A DNA stretch of 64,000 bases from Chryseobacterium lactis. GTDB taxonomy: Bacteria; Bacteroidota; Bacteroidia; Flavobacteriales; Weeksellaceae. The notes below the pieces were generated by a model, which worked only from the letters and a program-made list of their open reading frames with translations, was not told where the DNA came from and did not search any database. The position numbers and the translations under genes are program-made. Numbering within the stretch: position 1 is the stretch's first letter; the number at the start of each line of letters is the position of its first letter. This document shows, piece by piece, positions 7,799 to 16,482 of the stretch. The stretch covers positions 3,844,001-3,908,000 of the forward strand of contig NZ_CP033924.1 in assembly GCF_003815875.1 (NCBI RefSeq). Direction: 5' to 3'.

Positions 7799-8611
7799 AT
7801 GTCGTTACAACAAACTATTGAAAACATTTGGGATAATAGAGAACTATTACAAAATGAAGACAGCAAGAAAGCGATAAGAGAGGTAATTTCTTTACTTGAT
7901 TCCGGAGAACTTCGTGTAGCGGAACCTACAGAAAACGGATGGCAGGTAAACGAATGGGTGAAGAAAGCAGTAGTAATGTATTTCCCAATCCAGAAGATGG
8001 AAACTATTGAAGTAGGTCCGTTTGAATTTCATGACAAAATTCCTTTAAAGAAAAATTATGCGGAAAAAGGTGTAAGAGTAGTTCCTCACGCCATTGCAAG
8101 AGAAGGTTCTTACGTGGCTTCAGGAGTAATTTTGATGCCGTCTTACGTAAACATCGGGGCATATGTAGACTCCGGAACAATGGTAGATACTTGGGCAACG
8201 GTGGGAAGCTGTGCACAAATCGGTAAAAACGTTCACCTAAGCGGTGGTGTAGGAATCGGAGGTGTATTAGAACCATTACAAGCTGCTCCGGTAATCATCG
8301 AAGACGACTGTTTCATCGGTTCAAGATGCATCGTTGTAGAAGGTGTTCACGTAGAAAAAGAAGCTGTATTGGGAGCTAATGTGGTATTGACTGCCTCTAC
8401 AAAAATTATTGATGTAACAGGAAGCGAGCCTATCGAAATCAAAGGAAGAGTTCCTGCCCGTTCCGTGGTAATTCCGGGAAGCTATACAAAACAATATCCG
8501 GCAGGTGAGTACCAGGTTCCATGTGCATTGATCATTGGTCAGAGAAAAGAATCTACAGATAAAAAAACATCTCTGAATGATGCATTAAGAGATAATAATG
8601 TAGCTGTTTAA
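7799..8611 (+). CDS. dapD: 2,3,4,5-tetrahydropyridine-2,6-dicarboxylate N-succinyltransferase
   Basis: 270 residues, the normal length for DapD. It succinylates tetrahydrodipicolinate using succinyl-CoA in the lysine/diaminopimelate pathway and thus feeds peptidoglycan synthesis. The N-terminal helical part (IENIWDNRELLQNEDSKKAI) is followed by a left-handed beta-helix of hexapeptide repeats, about residues 100-220 (PSYVNIGAYVDSGTMVDTWATVGSCAQIGKNVHLSGGVGIGGV). The tail YPAGEYQVPCALIIGQRKEST is typical. It is transcribed from its own promoter; the glycosyltransferase set begins 29 bp downstream, possibly by read-through. Confidence 0.97.
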   Translation: MSLQQTIENIWDNRELLQNEDSKKAIREVISLLDSGELRVAEPTENGWQVNEWVKKAVVMYFPIQKMETIEVGPFEFHDKIPLKKNYAEKGVRVVPHAIAREGSYVASGVILMPSYVNIGAYVDSGTMVDTWATVGSCAQIGKNVHLSGGVGIGGVLEPLQAAPVIIEDDCFIGSRCIVVEGVHVEKEAVLGANVVLTASTKIIDVTGSEPIEIKGRVPARSVVIPGSYTKQYPAGEYQVPCALIIGQRKESTDKKTSLNDALRDNNVAV

Positions 8612-8640
8612 GATTAATTTTAAACTAATACCGCACAATT

Positions 8641-9810
8641 TTGAAAGAAAAATTTCTTAAAATACTATTAAACCCTAAATATATATTTGGGGTTTATCTT
8701 ATTGTAGCCATTGCTACTGCGCTGTCTAAATTCTCCAGAGGATATCAGGCTATTAACAATTATCTGATTTTCAAAGGGGTATTTTTCAATACTCTTGATC
8801 AGAAAAATCTGTATTTGCAGTACCCTGAGCAATATTCCGATATGAATCATTATGGCATTTTCTTCAGTTTACTGATTGCTCCATTTGCGGTAATGCCGGA
8901 CTGGTTGGGAATTTCTCTGTGGAATGTCGCGAATACCGGAATTTTCCTGTATGCGATTCACAAACTTCCGTTTTCAGATCCGAAAAAAGCATTGTTTGCC
9001 TTATTATGTTTGCAGGAATATATTACCGCAGCGGTAAGTTTGCAGTTTAATGTTGCTTTGGTAGGACTTCTGATGCTGTCGGCAACCTATATTTATGAAA
9101 GAAAAGAAGTGCAATCTGCAACGGCGATTGTCGTTGGTATTTTTGTAAAACTATACGGAATCGTTGGGCTTTCACAGTTTTTCTTTATTAAAAATAAAAT
9201 AAAGTTTATTCTGGCAGGAATTGTAGTTGGAGTGCTATGTTTGTGTATTCCAATGATTTATTCCAGTCCACAATTTGTGATCCAGAGTTATGCAGACTGG
9301 GCAACATCTTTGATTTCAAAAAATAATGATAATCAGGTTCTGGGAAATATGCAGGACATTTCTTTAATGGGATTTGTAAGAAGGATTTTAGGAGATGCTT
9401 CCATTTCTAACCTTACATTTTTAGCCTTTGGAGTTCCTTTATTTGCTTTACCTTATATCAGAATAAAGCAGTATAAGAACTATGCCTATCAATTGATGAT
9501 TCTGGCTTCTACATTGCTTTTTTTGGTATTGTTTAGCTCAGGTTCAGAATCGCCGACCTATATTATCGCCGTAGCAGGAGTGATGATCTGGTTTACCCTT
9601 CAAAAAGAAAAAACACCTTTGATAATAGGATTATTGGTTTTTGTTATCATCCTTACCTGTTTTTCTCCTTCAGATTTATTCCCGAAATTTATCAAACAAA
9701 ATTATATCATTAAATATTCCCTGAAAGCCGTACCTTGTATTATCGTTTGGTTAAGAGTGATTTATGAATTACTTACAAAGGATTTTGAAAAAGATTACAC
9801 TTTAAATTAA
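8641..9810 (+). CDS. polytopic GT87/DUF2029-like glycosyltransferase
   Basis: 389 residues with about ten hydrophobic segments. The periplasmic loop after the first helix holds the region NLYLQYPEQYSDMNHYGIFFSLLIAPFAVMPDWLGISLWN, typical of GT-C enzymes of the GT87 (DUF2029) group, which use polyprenyl-phosphate sugars as donors. The start is TTG: the next in-frame ATG lies inside the conserved loop (about residue 68), so it cannot be the start. It is followed after 3 bp by a GT2 gene that could make the lipid-linked donor. Confidence 0.8.
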   Translation: MKEKFLKILLNPKYIFGVYLIVAIATALSKFSRGYQAINNYLIFKGVFFNTLDQKNLYLQYPEQYSDMNHYGIFFSLLIAPFAVMPDWLGISLWNVANTGIFLYAIHKLPFSDPKKALFALLCLQEYITAAVSLQFNVALVGLLMLSATYIYERKEVQSATAIVVGIFVKLYGIVGLSQFFFIKNKIKFILAGIVVGVLCLCIPMIYSSPQFVIQSYADWATSLISKNNDNQVLGNMQDISLMGFVRRILGDASISNLTFLAFGVPLFALPYIRIKQYKNYAYQLMILASTLLFLVLFSSGSESPTYIIAVAGVMIWFTLQKEKTPLIIGLLVFVIILTCFSPSDLFPKFIKQNYIIKYSLKAVPCIIVWLRVIYELLTKDFEKDYTLN

Positions 9811-9813
9811 TGT

Positions 9814-10743
9814 ATGAAGAAAGTTTCTATAGTCATTCCTGCTCATAACGAGGAAGGTAACGTGGCCTTGGTTCATGAAAAAATTAAAGAAGTTTTTTTA
9901 GGATTAAGGAATTACAATTTTGAAATCATCTTTGTCAACGACGGGAGCAGAGACAATACCCAGCAAATGTTGGAAGAATTGTCTCAAAAACATGAAGAGG
10001 TAAAATTTATTGAGTTTTCACGAAATTTCGGCCACCAACCGGCAGTAAAAGCAGGAATGGATCATGCATTCGGGAACGCAGTCATTTCAATGGATGGCGA
10101 TCTCCAGCATCCTCCGGAACTTATTCCTGAAATGATTAAAAAATGGGAAGAAGGCTATGACATAGTGTACACGGTAAGAACATATCCCAAGCAGATTTCT
10201 TATTTTAAAAGGAAAACCTCGGATGTATTTTACAAGCTTTTGTCCAGCCTTTCCGATGTGAATCTTACCAAAGGAGGCGGATCGGATTTCCGCTTGATGG
10301 ATGCCAATGCTGTTCAGGCGATGAGAGATTTTAAAGAAGACGATTTATTCTTACGAGGTCTTACCAGCTGGATGGGGTATAAACAAACCGGAATTGATTT
10401 TATTGCAGGAGAAAGAATGACCGGTGAGAGCAGTTACAATCTTAAAAAAATGCTCAAGTTTGCTTTTACCGGAATTACTGCTTTCAGTGTAAAGCCTCTT
10501 TATTTAGCGGCTTATCTCGGCTTTTTATTCTCTCTTGTTTCAGTGATAGGATATGCCGGATATGTGATCTATGCCTTTGTAGCCCGTACAGAAATTTCAG
10601 GTTGGGCGTCTTTGATTATGACGATTGTGTTCTTCGGAGGACTTCAGTTGATTATCCTGGGGATCATAGGAATTTATTTAGGCAAAATCTTTAAACAGGT
10701 AAAAGAAAGGCCAAATTATATTATAAAAAACAAAAATTTTTAA
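9814..10743 (+). CDS. GT2 polyprenyl-phosphate glycosyltransferase, DPM1/GtrB/ArnC-like
   Basis: 309 residues. The GT-A domain spans residues 1-225 with VSIVIPAHNEEGNV, the VNDGSRDNT nucleotide-binding turn and the metal-binding DGD in ISMDGDLQHPPE. Two C-terminal TM helices follow (PLYLAAYLGFLFSLVSVIGY and ASLIMTIVFFGGLQLIILGI). This architecture belongs to enzymes that move a sugar from a nucleotide donor to undecaprenyl phosphate. The gene sits between a GT-C enzyme and a NodB-type deacetylase with almost no spacing, so the three probably act on one lipid-linked sugar. Confidence 0.9.
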   Translation: MKKVSIVIPAHNEEGNVALVHEKIKEVFLGLRNYNFEIIFVNDGSRDNTQQMLEELSQKHEEVKFIEFSRNFGHQPAVKAGMDHAFGNAVISMDGDLQHPPELIPEMIKKWEEGYDIVYTVRTYPKQISYFKRKTSDVFYKLLSSLSDVNLTKGGGSDFRLMDANAVQAMRDFKEDDLFLRGLTSWMGYKQTGIDFIAGERMTGESSYNLKKMLKFAFTGITAFSVKPLYLAAYLGFLFSLVSVIGYAGYVIYAFVARTEISGWASLIMTIVFFGGLQLIILGIIGIYLGKIFKQVKERPNYIIKNKNF

Positions 10744-11520
10744 ATGGTTTTATTAAGTTTTGATATCGAGGAGTTTGACATGCCTTTAGAATATAAAGGA
10801 GAAATCTCTTTTGATAAACAAATCTCTATATCTCAGCATGGGCTTGAAAATATTTTAAATATTCTTAAAAAGCACGGAGCAAAAGCTACCTTTTTTTCTA
10901 CAGTGGTTTTTGCAGAAAATAGCAAGCATCTTATTGAAAGGTTATTAAAAGAAGGGCACGAACTGGCTTCTCACACCTGGTTTCATTCAGAATTTGAAGA
11001 TAAATACCTCAAAGAATCAAGAGAAAAACTGGAAGAATTATTTTCAACGAAAGTAACCGGATTAAGAATGCCGAGAATGATGCCCGTTGATGAAAAAGAA
11101 GTGGAGAAAGCAGGCTACTCTTACAACTCATCAATAAATCCTACGTTTTTACCTGGAAGATATAACAATCTTAAAGTGTCAAGAACGTATTTTAAAGAAG
11201 GAAATGTAATGCAGGTTCCCGCGTCGGTATCTCCAAATTTCAGAATCCCTCTCTTTTGGCTGAGTTTCCATAATTTTCCTTTGTCATTCTACAAAAAACT
11301 GACATCTGATACCTTAAAAAAGGACAAATATCTGAATGTCTACTTCCATCCATGGGAATTTGCAGAAATTAAAGACGAAGCATTCAAACTTCCCGGATTT
11401 ACAGTGAAAAACTCAGGAAAAGATATGGTAGAAAGATTTGATACCTTTGTAGGGTGGCTTAAAGATAAAGGCCATACCTTTGGGACATTTCAGGAATTTC
11501 TAAAACAGGTACACGCATGA
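10744..11520 (+). CDS. polysaccharide deacetylase (NodB/ArnD-like)
   Basis: 258 residues with a NodB fold. Motif 1 is LLSFDIEEFD, followed by GAKATFFSTV, motif 2 ELASHTWFHSEF (H-x3-H metal site) and motif 3 TGLRMPRMM. The C-terminal FHPWEF segment is the usual fourth motif. Such enzymes remove acetyl or formyl groups from sugars. It starts on the base after the stop of the GT2 gene and its stop overlaps the next start by four bases (ATGA), indicating a translationally coupled set. No signal peptide is seen, so it would act in the cytoplasm or at the inner membrane face. Confidence 0.88.
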   Translation: MVLLSFDIEEFDMPLEYKGEISFDKQISISQHGLENILNILKKHGAKATFFSTVVFAENSKHLIERLLKEGHELASHTWFHSEFEDKYLKESREKLEELFSTKVTGLRMPRMMPVDEKEVEKAGYSYNSSINPTFLPGRYNNLKVSRTYFKEGNVMQVPASVSPNFRIPLFWLSFHNFPLSFYKKLTSDTLKKDKYLNVYFHPWEFAEIKDEAFKLPGFTVKNSGKDMVERFDTFVGWLKDKGHTFGTFQEFLKQVHA

Positions 11521-12614
11521 AGATTGCTTTTGACGCAAAACGTTTTTTCCACAATACGTCCGGATTGGGCAATTATTCACGAGATCTGGTAAGGATGCTT
11601 TCTCAGTTTGAACCGGATAATGAGTATATTTTATTAAACAAAAACAAATCTGAGCGGGGAAAGGAGATTCTGAACCGGCAGAATGTAAGTTTTGTAGAAA
11701 CTTCAAAAGGAAAATTCTCCCGTCAGTTTAAAATGGGAAAAGACGCCCAGAAACTCGGAGCAGATATCTTCCATGGTTTATCCGGTGAGCTGCCTTTAAA
11801 ATGGGATCAGAAACCCATTAAAAAAGTAGTGACCATTCATGATCTGATCTTTGTTCGTTATCCTGAATACTATTCATTTTTCGATAGGAAAATTCATTTC
11901 TGGAAATTTAAAAAGGCTGCTGAAATGTCTGACAAAATCATTGCCATTTCAGAACAGACCAAGAGAGATATTGTCCAGTTTTTAAAAGTTCCTGAAGCCA
12001 AAATAGAAGTGATTTACCAGGGCTGCCACAAAGCATTTAAAGAACAGCAGTCTCCCGAATTTACTCAGGCCACCCGTGATAAATTTATACTTCCCGAAAG
12101 GTTTATTCTGAATGTAGGAACCATTGAAGACAGGAAAAATCTGCTGAATATTGTCAGAGCCATCCAAGACACCAGTATACCGTTGGTTGTGGTAGGAAGA
12201 AAGACCAAATACTATCAGAAAGTTGCGGCGTTCCTGAAGAAAAATAAAATGGAAAAGCAGGTACTGTTTCTTGAAGGTGTTTCTATGGACGAGCTGGCTG
12301 TAATTTATAAACTGGCCGATATTTTTGTCTATCCAAGCTTCTTTGAGGGCTTTGGAATTCCGGTTATAGAAGCTCTTTTTTCCAAAACTGTTGTCATTAC
12401 AAGCAATACCAGTTGCCTACCTGAAGCGGGAGGAAAAGACTCTGTCTATATCGATCCGAATAATGATGTTGATATCAGTGCCAAAATAAAATTTCTCTGG
12501 GAAAATGAATCCGAAAGGAAACGTCGTGAGGAAAAGGGTTTCGAGTTTGTTCAGAAGTTTAACGATGCAGCGATTGCCGAAGAATTGATTAATCTTTATC
12601 AAAAAATTATTTGA
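11517..12614 (+). CDS. GT4 family glycosyltransferase
   Basis: 365 residues, two Rossmann domains (GT-B). N-terminal MKIAFDAKRFFHNTSGLGNYSRDLV is the usual mannosyltransferase-like glycine loop. The C-terminal domain has the retaining-enzyme motif E-x7-E in PSFFEGFGIPVIEALFSK, followed by SCLPEAGG. It overlaps the deacetylase gene by 4 bp and closes this glycan gene set; the his promoter starts seven bases after its stop. It probably adds a sugar to a lipid-linked or surface glycan. No terminator is visible between it and the his promoter. Confidence 0.92.
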   Translation: MKIAFDAKRFFHNTSGLGNYSRDLVRMLSQFEPDNEYILLNKNKSERGKEILNRQNVSFVETSKGKFSRQFKMGKDAQKLGADIFHGLSGELPLKWDQKPIKKVVTIHDLIFVRYPEYYSFFDRKIHFWKFKKAAEMSDKIIAISEQTKRDIVQFLKVPEAKIEVIYQGCHKAFKEQQSPEFTQATRDKFILPERFILNVGTIEDRKNLLNIVRAIQDTSIPLVVVGRKTKYYQKVAAFLKKNKMEKQVLFLEGVSMDELAVIYKLADIFVYPSFFEGFGIPVIEALFSKTVVITSNTSCLPEAGGKDSVYIDPNNDVDISAKIKFLWENESERKRREEKGFEFVQKFNDAAIAEELINLYQKII

Positions 12615-12620
12615 AAAAAC

Positions 12621-12650
12621 TTTGCAGTTTAAAAATAAACCCTACATTTG
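12621..12650 (+). promoter_or_regulatory. his operon promoter
   Basis: TTTG at 12621-12624, an 18-bp spacer and TACATTTG at 12643-12650. This is a textbook match to the flavobacterial -33/-7 consensus. Transcription would start about 12656, a dozen bases before the leader peptide. Confidence 0.85.
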
Positions 12651-12667
12651 TACCACAATTCAATACA

Positions 12668-12718
12668 ATGAAACCAACTTTTTTAGCATTACATCATTAT
12701 TATCATCATCTCTGTTAG
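12668..12718 (+). CDS. histidine operon leader peptide
   Basis: A 16-residue open frame, MKPTFLALHHYYHHLC, with His at codons 9, 10, 13 and 14. Four His and two Tyr in six codons, just after a consensus promoter and just before a hairpin-plus-T-run and hisG, is the architecture of an amino-acid attenuator: low charged tRNA-His stalls the ribosome on the His codons. Its stop codon overlaps the putative antiterminator arm (12718-12722). It is too short to be found by length-based gene calling. Seen directly; the regulatory role is inferred from the known his attenuators of Proteobacteria. Confidence 0.85.
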   Translation: MKPTFLALHHYYHHLC

Positions 12719-12793
12719 GCGGAATTGATTGATATATGTGTATGCTAAAATCAAAAATAATTAAAACCGTCTGAGTAAAAGACGGTTTTTTTG
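12718..12793 (+). promoter_or_regulatory. his attenuator: antiterminator and terminator
   Basis: The terminator is AAACCGTC (12764-12771), a 9-nt loop, GACGGTTT (12781-12788) and a T-run to 12792. The alternative arm GGCGG (12718-12722, right after the leader frame) can pair with CCGTC (12767-12771), the left half of the terminator, helped by AATT (12723-12726) with AATT (12759-12762). Ribosome position on the His codons would decide between the two structures. Pairing was worked out by eye, without energy calculation. Confidence 0.7.
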
Positions 12794-12836
12794 TTTCCTG
12801 AATTCTCCTCAGAAATATTCAATAGATCAGTTTTTA

Positions 12837-12870
12837 TTTACTCAGACTCAAAAAAGACAAAATGAGTAAA
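12837..12870 (+). promoter_or_regulatory. possible hairpin masking the hisG start
   Basis: TTTACTCA (12837-12844) is complementary to TGAGTAAA (12863-12870), which includes the last two bases of the hisG ATG. The same TTTACTCAGA (12837-12846) is also complementary to TCTGAGTAAA (12770-12779), the loop of the attenuator terminator. The two pairings exclude each other, so read-through transcripts might also be controlled at translation. Visible complementarity; function is inference. Confidence 0.4.
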
Positions 12871-13719
12871 TTAAAAATTGCGATTCAAAAAAGCGGCCGA
12901 TTGTACGAGGAATCTTTACAGCTTCTTAAAGACTGTGGGATTTTTGTCAATAACGGAAAAGACCAGCTCAAAGTTTCAGTAGATAATTTTCCGATGGAAA
13001 TTATGTATCTCCGGAATTCGGATATTCCACAATACCTTGAAGATGGGGTGGTGGATGTAGCCATTGTGGGTGAAAATCTCCTGGTGGAAAAGCAAAAGAA
13101 TATTCAGATTATTCAAAAATTAGGTTTTTCAAAATGCCGGGTTTCGCTGGCTGTTCCTAAAGACATCGAAACTGATGATCTTACCTATTTTCAAGGCAAA
13201 AAAATTGCCACTTCTTACCCCAATACTCTTACTGCTTTTTTAGAAAAGAAAGGCATTGCGTCAGATATTCACGTCATTTCCGGTTCTGTGGAAATCGCTC
13301 CCAATATCGGTCTTGCAGACGGAATTTGTGATATTGTAAGCTCAGGAAGTACTTTATTCAAAAACGGGCTCAGAGAAACTGTTACCTTATTGAAGTCCGA
13401 GGCTGTTTTGGCTCAAAACCCTCAGTTGTTAGATGAAAAGGCTGCGGTTCTTGACAAGTTTTTATTCCGGATCAGAGCTGTTTTAAAGGCCAAAAATTCA
13501 AAATATATCCTGATGAATGTTCCTAATGAGAAAATTCAGAAGGTAGCAGACGTTCTTCCTGTATTGAAAAGCCCGACCGTTATACCACTGGCTGAAGAAG
13601 GTTGGAGCAGTATTCATTCGGTTATCGATGAAGAACGATTCTGGGATGTGATTGATGAACTGAAAGACAACGGAGCGCAGGATATACTCATCATTCCAAT
13701 TGATAAAATGGTTATTTAA
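12862..13719 (+). CDS. hisG: ATP phosphoribosyltransferase, long form
   Basis: 285 residues, so the long self-sufficient HisG with a C-terminal histidine-binding domain, not the short form that needs HisZ. It condenses ATP and PRPP in the first step of histidine synthesis. The start LKIAIQKSGRLYEESLQLL and the PRPP-binding GLADGICDIVSSGSTLFKNGL loop are characteristic. The last 70 residues (AVLKAKNSKYILMNVPNEKIQKVADVLP) form the regulatory domain, so feedback inhibition by His is expected. It is the first structural gene of the operon, behind the leader attenuator. Confidence 0.97.
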   Translation: MSKLKIAIQKSGRLYEESLQLLKDCGIFVNNGKDQLKVSVDNFPMEIMYLRNSDIPQYLEDGVVDVAIVGENLLVEKQKNIQIIQKLGFSKCRVSLAVPKDIETDDLTYFQGKKIATSYPNTLTAFLEKKGIASDIHVISGSVEIAPNIGLADGICDIVSSGSTLFKNGLRETVTLLKSEAVLAQNPQLLDEKAAVLDKFLFRIRAVLKAKNSKYILMNVPNEKIQKVADVLPVLKSPTVIPLAEEGWSSIHSVIDEERFWDVIDELKDNGAQDILIIPIDKMVI

Positions 13720-13850
13720 TTTGAAAATCTCAGGTTTTCTTGCGCTTTAAAAAGGTAAACGAATCAAAAAACTTTGTGGCTTCGCATTTCTAAAAACATT
13801 AAAGCCATATAAATTAAAAACTTAATGATTAAAAAATTAAAAGTAATACA

Positions 13851-15134
13851 ATGAGAATATACAGATATCCAACAAAAAACACATGGCCGGAGTTGGTACA
13901 ACGTCCTGTTTTAGAACAAAAAGAAATTTCAGCGTTAATAGAAGGAATATTCGATGAAGTCAAAACAAATGGGGATAAGGCATTAATAGAATTTAATTTA
14001 AAATTTGATCAGGCAAAAACTGACACGGTAACAGTTACTGAAACTGAGATTAAAAATGCAGAAAACCTGATTTCTGAAGATTTGAAACAGGCTATTCAGG
14101 AAGCTAAAGAAAATATTTCAAAGTTTCATACTTCACAAAAACCTGAAATCCAGAAAATTGAAACTACAAAAGGGGTCGTGTGCTGGAGAGAAAACAGAGC
14201 GGTGGAGAAAGTAGGAATTTATATTCCCGGAGGTACGGCGCCTTTGTTTTCAACCGTACTGATGCTTGCTGTTCCCGCTAATTTAGCCGGATGCCAGGAA
14301 ATTATCCTTTGCACACCGCCTGATAAAGAGGGAAATATAAACCCAGCCATTTTATATGCCGCAAAAATCTGTGGCGTTACAAAAATTTTTAAAACAGGAG
14401 GTGCACAAGCTATTGCTGCCATGACTCTGGGAACTGAAAGTGTTCCAAAAGTCTATAAAATCTTTGGCCCCGGAAATCAGTTTGTTGTAGCGGCAAAAGA
14501 ATATGCACAACGTTATGGGGTGGCCATCGATATGCCGGCCGGTCCCAGTGAGGTGCTTGTTATTGCCGATGAGCTTTCGATTCCGGAGTTTTGTGCTGCA
14601 GATTTACTTTCCCAGGCAGAACACGGAGGTGATAGCCAGGTAATTTTTCTGACGACAGATCTTAAAGTATTCAATGAGACAATAAGTGCTATTGGATTGC
14701 AGGTTAAAGATTTACCAAGAAATGAATTGGCCAATAAATCGCTGGAAAACAGCTCGTTTATTTTAATGGACTCTATTGAGGAAGCGGTCGAATTCAGTAA
14801 TCTATATGCTCCGGAACATTTGATTCTGGCGGTCGATAATTTTGATAAATATATTCCGATGGTTCAAAATGCAGGTTCGGTTTTCCTTGGAAATTATTCC
14901 TGTGAGAGTGCAGGAGATTATGCCAGCGGAACCAACCACACCCTTCCAACAAATGCTTATGCCAGGAATTATAGCGGGGTTTCTCTGGATAGCTTTGTGA
15001 AAAAAATAACATTTCAATATCTATCAAAAGAGGGATTACAGAATTTAGGAAAAACCATAGAGATAATGGCAGAAGCAGAAGGTCTTCTTGCCCACAAAAA
15101 TGCAGTATCAATACGATTAAAATTGCAACCTTAG
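13851..15134 (+). CDS. hisD: histidinol dehydrogenase
   Basis: 427 residues, full length. It oxidises histidinol to histidine in two NAD-dependent steps with zinc. Signature parts are EKVGIYIPGGTAPLFSTVLMLAVPA, FGPGNQFVVAAKEYA, the SQAEHGGDSQ zinc-ligand stretch and NHTLPTNAYARNYSGVS. The 131-bp gap before it, after hisG, is AT-rich and partly palindromic; the operon otherwise reads on without a terminator. It is followed by a 303-bp gap with two palindromic elements. Confidence 0.97.
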   Translation: MRIYRYPTKNTWPELVQRPVLEQKEISALIEGIFDEVKTNGDKALIEFNLKFDQAKTDTVTVTETEIKNAENLISEDLKQAIQEAKENISKFHTSQKPEIQKIETTKGVVCWRENRAVEKVGIYIPGGTAPLFSTVLMLAVPANLAGCQEIILCTPPDKEGNINPAILYAAKICGVTKIFKTGGAQAIAAMTLGTESVPKVYKIFGPGNQFVVAAKEYAQRYGVAIDMPAGPSEVLVIADELSIPEFCAADLLSQAEHGGDSQVIFLTTDLKVFNETISAIGLQVKDLPRNELANKSLENSSFILMDSIEEAVEFSNLYAPEHLILAVDNFDKYIPMVQNAGSVFLGNYSCESAGDYASGTNHTLPTNAYARNYSGVSLDSFVKKITFQYLSKEGLQNLGKTIEIMAEAEGLLAHKNAVSIRLKLQP

Positions 15135-15143
15135 TTTTGTTGG

Positions 15144-15291
15144 TAACGCAAAGACGCAAGAAAATAAATGGGGAGCTGTTTTTAAGACGCAAAGATTTTA
15201 TCAGAGATAAAATTGAATAGTATATTCGAAAGTATAAAGATTGAGATGATATCCTTGCTGAAAATCTTTGATTTTCTTGTGTCTTAAAAAA
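15144..15291. repeat. large imperfect palindrome between hisD and hisC
   Basis: GACGCAAGAAAAT (15153-15165) is complementary to ATTTTCTTGTGTC (15271-15283) with one G-T pair. The inner sequence TTTTTAAGACGCAAAGATTTT (15178-15198) is complementary to parts of AAAATCTTTG and GTCTTAAAAA (15260-15291). It would fold into a hairpin of about 130 nt in the his mRNA. The style resembles the elements at 58907 and 45805. Confidence 0.6.
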
Positions 15292-15349
15292 TATCCATCA
15301 TGTATAATAAATCTTTTCGCCCTTGCAATAATCCAACAATAATTTAAGA

Positions 15350-15393
15350 TTTTTAACCATTAAGAAGGATGAAGATCTTAATGGTTGAAAAGA
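15350..15393. repeat. AACCATTAAGA palindrome, short form
   Basis: TTTTTAACCATTAAGA and TCTTAATGGTTGAAAA face each other across ten bases. AACCATTAAGA also opens the elements at 17619 and 45805, so this may be a minimal or deleted copy of the same family. Confidence 0.65.
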
Positions 15394-15437
15394 TACATTG
15401 ATGATTAATTATTTGATAATCAAAATTTTATTTTAAA

Positions 15438-16475
15438 ATGAACAGTACTACAATGAAAAACAACAATATCAATTCTTTAGTAAGAGAAAATATTTTAAAA
15501 CTACAACCATATATCAGTTTCAGGGACCATAATGAATTTAATGAACCCGTCTTTTTGGATGCAAATGAAAGCCCTTTCGGAGAATTCAACCGTTACCCTG
15601 ATTCCACGCAGAAAAAGCTTAAAAATAAATTGGCTGATCTTAAAAACGTCTCACCTTCACAAATCGCCATCGGAAATGGAAGTGATGAACTGATTGACCT
15701 GATCATTAAGGTCTTTTGTGAGCCGAAGAAAGATGCTATTCTCATGATGAATCCTTCTTTTGCGATGTATGCATTTTATGCCACAATTAATGAAAATAAA
15801 GTCCTGAAACTAGATCTGGATGAGAATTTTGATATTGTTAAAGATGATTTTTTAAATATCATTCAGCAGCCTTTGAAAGTATTTTTTCTGTGTTCTCCTA
15901 ATAATCCGACCGGAAATAGTACAGATGATATTGAGTTTTATCTTCAGAATTTCAATGGAATTGTGGTAGTAGATGAAGCTTACATCGAGTTTTCGGGCAA
16001 GAAATCAAGCCTGGAACTCCTTGACCAATATCCTAACCTTATTGTTCTTCAGACATTTTCAAAAGCATGGGGAGTTGCAGGAGCAAGGGTAGGTATTGCC
16101 TATGCTTCGGAAGAAATTATCAGCTTAATCAACACGGTGAAAGCACCTTATAATGTAAATTCATTAAGTCAGGAATTGATTCTGAATACAATTGAAGAAG
16201 AAAACAGGTTGACAAACAATGTAGAGAACATTTTAACAGAAAGAGCCTGGTTAGAGGAGCAGTTTGAAAATATCGGATGCATTTCAAAAGTATTTCCTAC
16301 AGATGCCAACTTCTTTTTAATTAAAATGGAACAAGTGGAGCGAGTGTATGAAAAAATGCTGAAAGAGGAAATTTTAACCAGCAGAAGAGATCCAGCAATA
16401 CCAGGATGTATTAGAATCAATATTGGAAACAGGCAAGAAAATGAAAAATTGATCAACCTTTTAAAAACAACATAA
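15438..16475 (+). CDS. hisC: histidinol-phosphate aminotransferase
   Basis: 345 residues, fold-type I PLP enzyme. It converts imidazole-acetol phosphate and glutamate to histidinol phosphate. Visible motifs are [10 protein letters not shown], the CSPNNPTGN substrate loop, [10 protein letters not shown] and the PLP lysine in [16 protein letters not shown] second in-frame ATG at 15453 ([14 protein letters not shown]) matches the usual start of relatives better; the first ATG adds five residues. It is 7 bp from hisB. Confidence 0.96.
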   Translation: MNSTTMKNNNINSLVRENILKLQPYISFRDHNEFNEPVFLDANESPFGEFNRYPDSTQKKLKNKLADLKNVSPSQIAIGNGSDELIDLIIKVFCEPKKDAILMMNPSFAMYAFYATINENKVLKLDLDENFDIVKDDFLNIIQQPLKVFFLCSPNNPTGNSTDDIEFYLQNFNGIVVVDEAYIEFSGKKSSLELLDQYPNLIVLQTFSKAWGVAGARVGIAYASEEIISLINTVKAPYNVNSLSQELILNTIEEENRLTNNVENILTERAWLEEQFENIGCISKVFPTDANFFLIKMEQVERVYEKMLKEEILTSRRDPAIPGCIRINIGNRQENEKLINLLKTT

Positions 16476-16482
16476 ACCAAAT

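Noticed and set aside
13720..13850. a further palindromic element between hisG and hisD
   Set aside because: Has some CTTTGTGGCTTCGCA-type sequence like the other elements, but no clear inverted ends; too weak to list as a copy.
14794..15192. minus-strand frame of 132 codons over the hisD end
   Set aside because: Shadow of hisD running into the palindromic element; no independent evidence.
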